Assembly (NCBI GenBank): GCA_020055645.1
Contig: CM034548.1
Location: 51,327,411 to 51,391,410, forward strand
DNA from: Tomocerus qinae
Lineage: Eukaryota > Arthropoda > Collembola > Entomobryomorpha > Tomoceridae
DNA length: 64,000 nucleotides
Direction: 5' to 3'
Below are positions 50,211 to 62,500 of the stretch, one piece after another (position 1 is the stretch's first letter; the number at the start of each line of letters is the position of its first letter). The translations under genes were made by a program, and so were the position numbers. The notes beneath the pieces are model-generated. The model did not search any database. It had not been told where the DNA came from and saw nothing but the letters and a program-made list of their open reading frames with translations.

Positions 50211-53200
50211 TACAAGTATTAAATCATAAATTTCAATTCTTGAAAATTATTTTTAAGCTTTTTGCCTCGTACAAGTTTAAAAAATAATTAAAACTGTTGA
50301 ATGTTATTTTTAAGCTTTTTGGCTCGTACAAGTATTAAATCATGAATTTCAATTGTTAAATATTGGTTTTTAAGCTTTTTGGCTCGTACAAGTTTAAAAA
50401 ATAATTAAAACTGTTGAATGTTATTTTTAAGCTTTTTGGCTCGTACAAGTATTAAATCATGAATTTCAATTCTTAAAAAAAATTGTTTTTAAGCTTTTTG
50501 ACTCGTACATGTTTAAAAAATGATCAATTAAAACTGTTGAATGTTATTTTTAAGCTTTTTGGCTCGTTCAAGTTTAAAAAATGATCAATTAAAACTGTTG
50601 AATGTTATTTTTAAGCTTTTTAGTTCGTACAAGTTTAAAAAATGATCAATTAAAACTGTTGAATGTTATTTTTAAGCTTTTTGGCTCCTAAATGTATTAA
50701 ATCATAAACTTCAATTCTTGAAAATTATTTTTTAAGCTTTTCGCCTCGTTCAAGTTTAAAACATAATCAAAACGGTTGAATGTTGATTTTAAGCTTTTTG
50801 GCTCGTACAAGTTTAAAAAATGATCAATTAAAACTGTTGAATGTTATTTTTAAGCTTTTTGGCTCCTAAATGTATTAAATCATAAACTTCAATTCTTGAA
50901 AATTATTTTTTAAGCTTTTCGCCTCGCACAAGTTTAAAAAATAATTAAAACTGTTGAATGTTATTTTTAAGCTTTTTGGCTCGTACAAGTATTAAATCAT
51001 GAATTTCAATTCTTGAAAATGGTTTTTTAAGCTTTTTGGCTCGTACAAGTTTAAAAAATAATTAAAACTGTTGAATGTTATTTTTAAGCTTTTTGGCTCG
51101 TACAAGTTTAAAAAATGATCAATTAAATCTGTTGAATGTTATTTTTAAGCTTTTTGGCTCGTTCAAGTTTAAAAAATGATCAATTAAAACTGTTGAATGT
51201 TATTTTTAAGCTTTTTGGCTCGTACAAGTTTAAAAAATGATCAATTAAAACTGTTGAATCTTATTTTTAAGCTTTATGGCTCGTACAAGTATTAAATCAT
51301 AAATTTCAATTCTTGAAAATTATTTTTTAAGCTTTTTGCCTCGTACAAGTTTAAAAAATAATTAAAACTGTTGAATGTTATTTTTAAGCTTTTTGGCTCG
51401 TACAAGTATTAAATCATGAATTTCAATTCTTAAAAAAAATTGTTTTTAAGCTTTTTGACTCGTACATGTTTAAAAAATGATCAATTAAAACTGTTGAATG
51501 TTATTTTTAAGCTTTTTGGCTCGTTCAAGTTTAAAAAATGATCAATTAAAACTGTTGAATGTTATTTTTAAGCTTTTTAGTTCGTACAAATATTAAATCA
51601 TAAATTTCAATTCTTGAAAATTATTTTTTAAGCTTTTTGCCTCGTACAAGTTTAAAAAATAATTAAAACTGTTGAATGTTATTTTTAAGCTTTTTGCCTC
51701 GTACAAGTATTAAATCATAAATTTCAATTCTTGAAAATTATTTTTTAAGCTTTTTGCCTCGTACAAGTTTAAAAAATAATTAAAACTGTCGAATGTTATT
51801 TTTAAGCTTTTTGGCTCGTACAAGTATTAAATCATGAATTTCAATTCTTGAAAATTGTTTTTTAAGCTTTTTGGCTCGTACAAGTTAAAAAAATGATCAA
51901 TTCAAACTGTTGAATGTTATTTTTAAGCTTTTTGGCTCGTACAAGTTTAAAAAATAATTAAAACTTTTGAATGTTATTTTTAGGCTTTTTTGCTCGTATA
52001 AGTATTTAATCATAAAATCCAACTCTTGAAAATTATTTTTCATCCTTTCTAGCTCTTACAAGTATTAAATCATGAATTTCAACTCTTGAAAACTATTTTT
52101 TAAGCTTTTTGGCTCGTACAAGTTTAAAATATGATCAATTAAAACTGTTGAATGTTATTTTTAAGCTTTTTGGCTCGTACAAGTATTAAATCATGAATTT
52201 CAATTCTTGAAAATTATTTTTTAAGCTTTTTGCCTCGTTCAAGTTTAAAAAATGATCAATTGAAGCTGTTGAATGTTATTTTTAACATTTTTGGCTCGTA
52301 CAAGTTTAAAAAATGATCAATTAAAACTGTTGAATGTTATTTTTAAGCTTTTTGGCTCCTAAATGTAATAAATCATAAATTTCAATTCTTGAAAATTATT
52401 TTTTAAGCTTTTCGCCTCGTACAAGTTTAAAAAATAATTAAAACTGTTGAATGTTATTTTTAGGCTTTTTGGCTCGTACAAGTATTAAATCATGAATTTC
52501 AATTCTTGAAAATGGTTTTTTAAGCTTTTTGGCTCGTACAAGTTTAAAAAATGATCAATTAAAACTGTTGAATGTTATTTTTAAGCTTTTTGGCTCGTAC
52601 AAGTTAAAAAAATGATTAATTAATACTGTTGAATGTTATTTTTAAGCTTTTTGGCTCGTACAAGTATTAAATCATAAATTTCAATTCTTGAAAATTATTT
52701 TTTAAGCTTTTTGCCTCGTACAAGTTTAAAAAATAATTAAAACTGTTGAATGTTATTTTTAAGCTTTTTGGCTCGTACAAGTATTAAATCATGAATTTCA
52801 ATTCTTAAAAAAATATTTTTTAAGCTTTTTGACTCGTACATGTTTAAAAAATGATCAATTAAATCTGTTGAATGTTATTTTGAAGCTTTTTGGCTCGTTC
52901 AAGTTTAAAAAATGATCAATTAAAACTGTTGAATGTTATTTTTAAGCTTTTTGGCTCGTACAAGTTTAAAAAATGATCAATTAAAACTGTTGAATGTTAT
53001 TTTTAAGCTTTTTGGCTCGTACAAGTATTAAATCATAAATTTGAATTCTTGAAAATTATTTTTTATGCTTTTTGCCTCGTACAAGTTTAAAAAATAATTA
53101 AAACTGTTGAATGTTTTTTTTAAGCTTTTTGGCTCGTACAAGTATTAAATCATGAATTTCAATTCTTAAAAAAAATTGTTTTTAAGCTTTTTGACTCGTA

Positions 53201-53310
53201 CATGTTTAAAAAATGATCAATTAAAACTGTTGAATGTTATATTTAAGCTTTTTGGCTCGTACAAGTTTAAAAAATGATCAATTAAAACTGTTGAATGTTA
53301 TTTTAAAGCT
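49892..53310 (+). repeat. B-array HOR copy 3 (incomplete)
   Basis: Matches copy 1 at an offset of 9,028 bp (40941 to 49969), rising to 9,148 bp at CATCCTTTCTAGC (42893 to 52041). The rise reflects a gain of about 117 bp near 50.36 kb, one 57-bp plus one 60-bp unit. The gained unit has a private TTCAATTGTTAAATATTGG variant. Past about 53.3 kb the order jumps back to that of 52.18 kb. Confidence 0.78.
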
Positions 53311-54440
53311 TTTTGGCTCGTACAAGTATTAAATCATGAATTTCAATTCTTGAAAATTATTTTTTAAGCTTTTTGCCTCGTTCAAGTTTAAAAAATGATC
53401 AATTGAAGCTGTTGAATGTTATTTTTAACATTTTTGGCTCGTACAAGTTTAAAAAATGATCAATTAAAACTGTTGAATGTTATTTTTAAGCTTTTTGGCT
53501 CCTAAATGTAATAAATCATAAATTTCAATTCTTGAAAATTATTTTTTAAGCTTTTCGCCTCGTACAAGTTTAAAAAATAATTAAAACTGTTGAATGTTAT
53601 TTTTAAGCTTTTTGGCTCGTACAAGTATTAAATCATGAATTTCAATTCTTGAAAATGGTTTTTTAAGCTTTTTAGCTCGTACAAGTTTAAAAAATGATCA
53701 ATTAAAACTGTTGAATGTTATTTTTAAGCTTTTTGGCTCGTACAAGTTAAAAAAATGAATAATTAATACTGTTGAATGTTATTTTTAAGCTTTTTGGCTC
53801 GTACAAGTATTAAATCATAAATTTCAATTCTTGAAAATTATTTTTTAAGCTTTTTGGCTCGTACAAGTTTAAAAAATGATCAATTAAAACTGTTGAATGT
53901 TATTTTTAAGCTTTTTGGCTCGTACAAGTATTAAATCATGAATTTCAATTCTTAAAAAAATATTTTTTAAGCTTTTTGACTCGTACATGTTTAAAAAATG
54001 ATATATTAAATCTGTTGAATGTTATTTTGAAGCTTTTTGGCTCGTTCAAGTTTAAAAAATGATCAATTAAAACTGTTAAATGTTATTTTTAAGCTTTTTG
54101 GCTCGTACAAGTTTAAAAAATGATCAATTAAAACTGTTGAATGTTATTTTTAAGCTTTTTGGCTCGTACAAGTATTAAATCATAAATTTGAATTCTTGAA
54201 AATTATTTTTTATGCTTTTTGCCTCGTACAAGTTTAAAAAATAATTAAAACTGTTGAATGTTTTTTTTAAGCTTTTTGGCTCGTACAAGTATTAAATCAT
54301 GAATTTCAATTCTTAAAAAAAATTGTTTTTAAGCTTTTTGACTCGTACATGTTTAAAAAATGATCAATTAAAACTGTTGAATGTTATATTTAAGCTTTTT
54401 GGCTCGTACAAGTTTAAAAAATGATCAATTAAAACTGTTG
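52150..54440 (+). repeat. ~1,143-bp tandem duplication in the B array
   Basis: GTTCAAGTTTAAAAAATGAT followed by the CAATTGAAGCTG variant occurs at 52237 and 53380, 1,143 bp apart. The following ATTAATACTG unit (about 52617 and 53760) and the TTTTTTATGCTTTTTGCC unit follow in the same order. Boundaries are approximate. Confidence 0.77.
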
Positions 54441-54699
54441 AATGTTATTTTAAAGCTTTTTGGCTCGTACAAGTATTGGATCAAAAATTTCAATTCTTGA
54501 AATATATTTTTTAAGCTTTTTGCCTCGCACAAGTTTAAAAAATCATCAATTAAAGCTGTTGAATGTTATTTTTAAGCTTTTTGGCTCGTACAAGTTTAAA
54601 AAATGATCAATTAAAACTGTTGAATGTTACTTTTAAGCTTTTGGCTCCTAAATGTATTAAATCATAAACTTCAATTCTTGAAAATTATTTTTTAAGCTT

Positions 54700-57200
54700 T
54701 TCGCCTCGTACAAGTTTAAAAAATAATCAAAACGGTTGAATGTTATTTTTAAGCTTTTTGGCTCTTACAAGTTAAAAAAATGATCATTTAATACTGTTGA
54801 ATGTTATTTTTAAGCTTTTTGGCTCGTACAGGTATTAAATCATAAATTTCAAATCTTGAAAATTATTTTTTAAGCTTTTTGCCTCACACAAGTTTAAAAA
54901 ATAATTAAAACTGTTGAATGTTATTTTTAAGCTTTTTGGCTCGTACAAGTATTAAATCATGAATTTCAATTCTTGAAAATGGTTTTTTAAGCTTTTTGGC
55001 TCGTACAAGTTTAAAAAATAATTAAAACTGTTGAATGTTATTTTTAAGCTTTTTGGCTCGTACAAGTTTAAAAAATGATCAATTAAATCTGTTGAATGTT
55101 ATTTTTAAGCTTTTTGGCTCGTTCAAGTTTAAAAAATGATCAATTAAAACTGTTGAATGTTATTTTTAAGCTTTTTGGCTCGTACAAGTTTAAAAAATGA
55201 TCAATTAAAACTGTTGAATGTTATTTTTAAGCTTTATGGCTCGTACAAGTATTAAATCATAAATTTCAATTCTTGAAAATTATTTTTTAAGCTTTTTGCC
55301 TCGTACAAGTTTAAAAAATAATTAAAACTGTTGAATGTTATTTTTAAGCTTTTTGGCTCGTACAAGTATTAAATCATGAATTTCAATTCTAAAAAAAATT
55401 GTTTTTAAGCTTTTTGACTCGTACATGTTTAAAAAATGATCAATTAAAACTGTTGAATGTTATATTTAAGCTTTTTGGCTTGTACAAGTTTAAAAAATGA
55501 TCAATTAAAACTGTTGAATGTTATTTTTAAGCTTTTTGCCTCGTACAAGTTTAAAAAATAATTAAAACTGTTGAATGTTTTTTTTAAGCTTTTTGGCTCG
55601 TACAAGTATTAAATCATGAATTTCAATTCTTAAAAAAAATTGTTTTTAAGCTTTTTGACTCGTACATGTTTAAAAAATGATCAATTAAATCTGTTGAATG
55701 TTATTTTTAAGCTTTTTGGCTCGTTCAAGTTTAAAAAATGATCAATTAAAACTGTTGAATGTTATTTTTAAGCTTTTTGGCTCCTAAATGTATTAAATCA
55801 TAAACTTCAATTCTTGAAAATTATTTTTTAAGCTTTTCGCCTCGTACAAGTTTAAAAAATAATCAAAACTGTTGAATGTTATTTTTAAGCTTTTTGGCTC
55901 TTACAAGTTAAAAAAATGATCATTTAATACTGTTGAATGTTATTTTTAAGCTTTTTGGCTCGTACAGGTATTAAATCATAAATTTCAAATCTTGAAAATT
56001 ATTTTTTAAGCTTTTTGCCTCGCACAAGTTTAAAAAATAATTAAAACTGTTGAATGTTATTTTTAAGCTTTTTGGCTCGTACAAGTATTAAATCATGAAT
56101 TTCAATTCTTGAAAATGGTTTTTTAAGCTTTTTGGCTCGTACAAGTTTAAAAAATGATCAATTAAAACTGTTGAATGTTATTTTTAAGCTTTATGGCTCG
56201 TACAAGTATTAAATCATAAATTTCAATTCTTGAAAATTATTTTTTAAGCTTTTTGCCTCGTACAAGTTTAAAAAATAATTAAAACTGTTGAATGTTATTT
56301 TTAAGCTTTTTGGCTCGTACAAGTATTAAATCATGAATTTCAATTCTAAAAAAAAATTGTTTTTAAGCTTTTTGACTCGTACATGTTTAAAAAATGATCA
56401 ATTAAAACTGTTGAATGTTATATTTAAGCTTTTTGGCTTGTACAAGTTTAAAAAATGATCAATTAAGACTGTTGAATGTTATTTTTAAGCTTTTTGCCTC
56501 GTACAAGTTTAAAAAATAATTAAAACTGTTGAATGTTTTTTTTAAGCTTTTTGGCTCGTACAAGTATTAAATCATGAATTTCAATTCTTAAAAAAAATTG
56601 TTTTTAAGCTTTTTGACTCGTACATGTTTAAAAAATGATCAATTAAATCTGTTGAATGTTATTTTTAAGCTTTTTGGCTCGTACAAGTTTAAAAAATGAT
56701 CAATTAAAACTGTTGAATGTTATTTTTAAGCTTTTTGGCTCCTAAATGTATTAAATCATAAACTTCAATTCTTGAAAATTATTTTTTAAGCTTTTCGCCT
56801 CGTACAAGTTTAAAAAATAATCAAAACTGTTGAATGTTATTTTTAAGCTTTTTGGCTCTTACAAGTTAAAAAAATGATCATTTAATACTGTTGAATGTTA
56901 TTTTTAAGCTTTTTGGCTCGTACAGGTATTAAATCATAAATTTCAAATCTTGAAAATTATTTTTTAAGCTTTTTGCCTCGCACAAGTTTAAAAAATAATT
57001 AAAACTGTTGAATGTTATTTTTAAGCTTTTTGGCTCGTACAAGTATTAAATCATGAATTTCAATTCTTGAAAATGGTTTTTTAAGCTTTTTGGCTCGTAC
57101 AAGTTTAAAAAATAATTAAAACTGTTGAATGTTATTTTTAAGCTTTTTGGCTCGTACAAGTTTAAAAAATGATCAATTAAATCTGTTGAATGTTATTTTT
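54700..57200 (+). repeat. B-array block with repeats of ~1,136 and ~958 bp
   Basis: The GCTCTTACAAGTT unit followed by ATGATCATTTAATACTG occurs at 54761, 55897 and 56855. After each, the CGTACAGGTATTAAATC unit and the TTTCAAATCTTG variant follow in order, so this is a three-copy HOR with different internal deletions. The same marker returns at 60278 and 63931. Confidence 0.76.
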
Positions 57201-57260
57201 AAGCTTTTTGGCTCGTTCAAGTTTAAAAAATGATCAATTAAAACTGTTGAATGTTATTTT

Positions 57261-59540
57261 TAAGCTTTTCGGCTCGTACAAGTTTAAAAAATGATCAATT
57301 AAAACTGTTGAATGTTATTTTTAAGCTTTATGGCTCGTACAAGTATTAAATCATAAATTTCAATTCTTGAAAATTATTTTTTAAGCTTTTTGCCTCGTAC
57401 AAGTTTAAAAAATAATTAAAACTGTTGAATGTTATTTTTAAGCTTTTTGGCTCGTACAAGTATTAAATCATGAATTTCAATTCTTAAAAAAATTGTTTTT
57501 AAGCTTTTTGACTCGTACATGTTTAAAAAATGATCAATTAAAACTGTTGAATGTTATATTTAAGCTTTTTGGCTTGTACAAGTTTAAAAAATGATCAATT
57601 AAAACTGTTGAATGTTATTTTTAAGCTTTTTGGCTCGTACAAGTTTAAAAAATAATTAAAACTATTAAATGTTATTTTTAGGCTTTTTTGCTCGTATAAG
57701 TATTTAATCATAAAATTCAACTCTTGAAAATTATTTTTCATCCTTTTTGGCTCGTACAAGTATTAAATCATGAATTTCAATTCTTGAAAATGGTTTTTTA
57801 AGCTTTTTGGCTCGTACAAGTTTAAAAAATGATCAATTAAAACTGTTGAATGTTATTTTTAAGCTTTTTGGCTCGTACAAGTTTAAAAAATGATCAATTA
57901 AAACTGTTGAATGTTATTTTTAAGCTTTTTGGCTCGTACAAGTATTAAATCATAAATTTCAATTCTTGAAAATTATTTTTTAAGCTTTTCGCCTCGTACA
58001 AGTTTAAAAAATAATTAAAACTGTTGAATGTTATTTTTAAGCTTTTTGGCTCGTACAAGTTTAAAAAATGATCAATTAAAACTGTTGAATGTTATTTTTA
58101 AGCTTTTTGGCTCGTACAAGTATTAAATCATGAATTTCAATTCTTAAAAAAAATTGTTTTTAAGCTTTTTGACTCGTACATGTTTAAAAAATGATCAATT
58201 AAAACTGTTGAATGTTATTTTTAAGCTTTTTGGCTCGTTCAAGTTTAAAAAATGATCAATTAAAACTGTGGAATGTTATTTTTAAGCTTTTTGGCTCGTA
58301 CAAGTTTAAAAAATGATCAATTAAAACTGTTGAATGTTATTTTTAAGCTTTTTGGCTCGTACAAGTATTAAATCATAAATTTCAATTCTTGAAAATTATT
58401 TTTAAGCTTTTCGGCTCGTACAAGTTTAAAAAATGATCAATTAAAACTGTTGAATGTTATTTTTAAGCTTTATGGCTCGTACAAGTATTAAATCATAAAT
58501 TTCAATTCTTGAAAATTATTTTTTAAGCTTTTTGCCTCGTACAAGTTTAAAAAATAATTAAAACTGTTGAATGTTATTTTTAAGCTTTTTGGCTCGTACA
58601 AGTATTAAATCATGAATTTCAATTCTTAAAAAAATTGTTTTTAAGCTTTTTGACTCGTACATGTTTAAAAAATGATCAATTAAAACTGTTGAATGTTATA
58701 TTTAAGCTTTTTGGCTTGTACAAGTTTAAAAAATGATCAATTAAAACTGTTGAATGTTATTTTTAAGCTTTTTGGCTCGTACAAGTTTAAAAAATAATTA
58801 AAACTATTAAATGTTATTTTTAGGCTTTTTTGCTCGTATAAGTATTTAATCATAAAATTCAACTCTTGAAAATTATTTTTCATCCTTTTTGGCTCGTACA
58901 AGTATTAAATCATGAATTTCAATTCTTGAAAATGGTTTTTTAAGCTTTTTGGCTCGTACAAGTTTAAAAAATGATCAATTAAAACTGTTGAATGTTATTT
59001 TTAAGCTTTTTGGCTCGTACAAGTTAAAAAAATGATCAATTAATACTGTTGAATGTTATTTTTAAGCTTTTTGGCTCGTACAAGTATTAAATCATAAATT
59101 TCAATTCTTGAAAATTATTTTTTAACCTTTTGCCTCGTACAAGTTTAAAAAATAATTAAAACTGTTGAATGTTATTTTTAAGCTTTTTGGCTCGTACAAG
59201 TTTAAAAAATGATCAATTAAAACTGTTGAATTTTATTTTTAAGCTTTTTGGTTCGTACAAGTATTAAATCATGAATTTCAATTCTTAAAAAAAAATTGTT
59301 TTTAAGCTTTTTGACTCGTACATGTTTAAAAAATGATCAATTAAATCTGTTGAATGTTATTTTTAAGCTTTTTGGCTCGTTCAAGTTTAAAAAATGATCA
59401 ATTAAAACTGTTGAATGTTATTTTTAAGCTTTTTGGCTCGTACAAGTTTAAAAAATAATTAAAACTGTTGAATGTTTTTTTTAAGCTTTTTGGCTCGTAC
59501 AAGTATTAAATCATGAATTTCAATTCTTAAAAAAAATTGT
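57261..59540 (+). repeat. 1,142-bp tandem duplication in the B array
   Basis: TAAGCTTTTCGGCTCG occurs at 57261 and 58403, and the CATCCTTTTTGGCTCGTAC unit at 57739 and 58881, both 1,142 bp apart. The two copies look nearly identical over the first kilobase, suggesting a recent event. Near 59020 the second copy has GTTAAAAAAATGATCAATTA where the first has GTTTAAAAAATG. The right boundary is approximate. Confidence 0.8.
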
Positions 59541-62500
59541 TTTTAAGCTTTTTGATTCGTACATGTTTAAAAAATGATCAATTAAAACTGTTGAATGTTA
59601 TTTTTAAGCTTTTTGGCTCGTACATGTTTAAAAAATGATCAATTAAAACTGTTGAATGTTATTTTTAAGCTTTTTGGCTCGTACAAGTATTAAATCATAA
59701 ATTTCAATTCTTGAAAATTATTTTTTAAGCTTTTTGCCTCGTACAAGTTTAAAAAATAATTAAAACTGTTAAATGTTATTTTTAAGCTTTTTGGCTCGTA
59801 CAAGTATTAAATCATGAATTTCAATTCTTAAAAAAAAATTGTTTTTAAGCTTTTTGACTCGTACATGTTTAAAACATGATCAATTAAAACTGTTGAATGT
59901 TATATTTAAGCTTTTTGGCTCGTACAAGTTTAAAAAATGATCAATTAAAACTGTTGAATGTTATTTTTAAGCTTTTTGGCTCGTACAAGTATTGGATCAG
60001 AAATTTCAATTCTTGAAATATATTTTTTAAGCTTTTTGCCTCGCACAAGTTTAAAAAATCATCAATTAAAGCTGTTGAATGTTATTTTTAAGCTTTTTGG
60101 CTCGTACAAGTTTAAAAAATGATCAATTAAAACTGTTGAATGTTATTTTTAAGCTTTTTGGCTCCTAAATGTATTAAATCATAAACTTCAATTCTTGAAA
60201 ATTATTTTTTAAGCTTTTCGCCTCGTACAAGTTTAAAAAATAATCAAAACTGTTGAATGTTATTTTTAAGCTTTTTGGCTCTTACAAGTTAAAAAAATGA
60301 TCATTTAATACTGTTGAATGTTATTTTTAAGCTTTTTGGCTCGTACAGGTATTAAATCATAAATTTCAAATCTTGAAAATTATTTTTTAAGCTTTTTGCC
60401 TCGCACAAGTTTAAAAAATAATTAAAACTGTTGAATGTTATTTTTAAGCTTTTTGGCTCGTACAAGTATTAAATCATGAATTTCAATTCTTGAAAATGGT
60501 TTTTTAAGCTTTTTGGCTCGTACAAGTTTAAAAAATAATTAAAACTGTTGAATGTTATTTTTAAGCTTTTTGGCTCGTACAAGTTTAAAAAATGATCAAT
60601 TAAATCTGTTGAATGTTATTTTTAAGCTTTTTGGCTCGTTCAAGTTTAAAAAGTGATCAATTAAAACTGTTGAATGTTATTTTTAAGCTTTTTGGCTCGT
60701 ACAAGTTTAAAAAATGATCAATTAAAACTGTTGAATGTTATTTTTAAGCTTTTTGGCTCGTACAAGTATTAAATCATAAATTTCAATTCTTGAAAATTAT
60801 TTTTTAACCTTTTTGCCTCGTACAAGTTTAAAAAATAATTAAAACTGTTGAATGTTATTTTTAAGCTTTTTGGCTCGTACAAGTATTAAATCATGAATTT
60901 CAATTCTTAAAAAAATATTTTTTAAGCTTTTTGACTCGTACATGTTTAAAAAATGATCAATTAAAACTGTTGAATGTTATATTTAAGCTTTTTGGCTCGT
61001 ACAAGTTTAAAAAATGATCAATTAAAACTGTTGAATGTTATTTTTAAGCTTTTTGGCTCGTACAAGTTTAAAAAATAATTAAAACTATTAAATGTTATTT
61101 TTAGACTTTTTTGCTCGTATAAGTATTTAATCATAAAATTCAACTCTTGAAAATTATTTTTCATCCTTTGTGACTCTTACAAGTATTAAACCATGAATTT
61201 CAATTCTTGAAAATGTTTTTTTAAGCTTTTTGGCTCGTACAAGTTTAAAAAATGATCAATTAAAACTGTTGAATGTTATTTTTAAACTTTTTGGCTCGTA
61301 CAAGTTTAAAAAATGATCAATTAAAACTGTTGAATGTTATTTTAAAGCTTTTTGGCTCGTACAAGTATTGGATCAGAAATTTCAATTCTTGAAATATATT
61401 TTTTAAGCTTTTTGCCTCGTACAAGTTTAAAAAATGATCAATTAAAACTGTTGAATGTTATTTTTAAGCTTTTTGGCTCGTACAAGTTTAAAAAATAATT
61501 AAAACTATTAAATGTTATTTTTAGGCTTTTTTGCTCGTATAAGTATTTAATCATAAAATTCAACTCTTGAAAATTATTTTTCATCCTTTTTGGCTCGTAC
61601 AAGTATTAAATCATAAATTTCAATTCTTGAAAATTATTTTTTAACCTTTTTGCCTCGTACAAGTTTAAAAAATAATTAAAACTGTTGAATGTTATTTTTA
61701 AGCTTTTTGGCTCGTACAAGTATAAAATCATGGATTTCAATTCTTAAAAAAAATTATTTTTAAGCTTTTTGACTCGTGCATGTTTAAAAAATGATCAATT
61801 AAAACTGTTGAATGTTATTTTTAAGCTTTTTGGCTCGTTCAAGTTTAAAAAATGATCAATTAAAACTGTTGAATGTTATTTTTAAGCTTTTTGGCTCGTA
61901 CAAGTATTGGATCAGAAATTTCAATTCTTGAAATATATTTTTTAAGCTTTTTGCCTGGTACAAGTTTAAAAAATGATCAATTAAAGCTGTTGAATGTTAT
62001 TTTTAAGCTTTTTGGCTCGTACAAGTTTAAAAAATGATCATATAAAACTGTTGAATGTTATTTTTAAGCTTTTTGGCTCCTAAATGTATTAAATCATAAA
62101 TTTCAATTCTTGAAAATTATTTTTTAAGCTTTTTGCCTCGTACAAGTTTAAAAAATAATTAAAACTGTTGAATGTTATTTTTAAGCTTTTTGGCTCGTAC
62201 AAGTATTAAATCATGAATTTCAATTCTTGAAAATTGTTTTTTAAGCTTTTTGGCTCGTACAAGTTAAAAAAATGATCAATTAAAACTGTTGAATGTTATT
62301 TTTAAGCTTTTTGGCTCGTACAAGTTTAAAAAATAATTAAAACTTTTGAATGTTATTTTTAGGCTTTTTTGCTCGTATAAGTATTTAATCATAAAATTCA
62401 ACTCTTGAAAATTATTTTTCATCCTTTCTAGCTCTTACAAGTATTAAATCATGAATTTCAACTCTTGAAAACTATTTTTTAAGCTTTTTGGCTCGTACAA

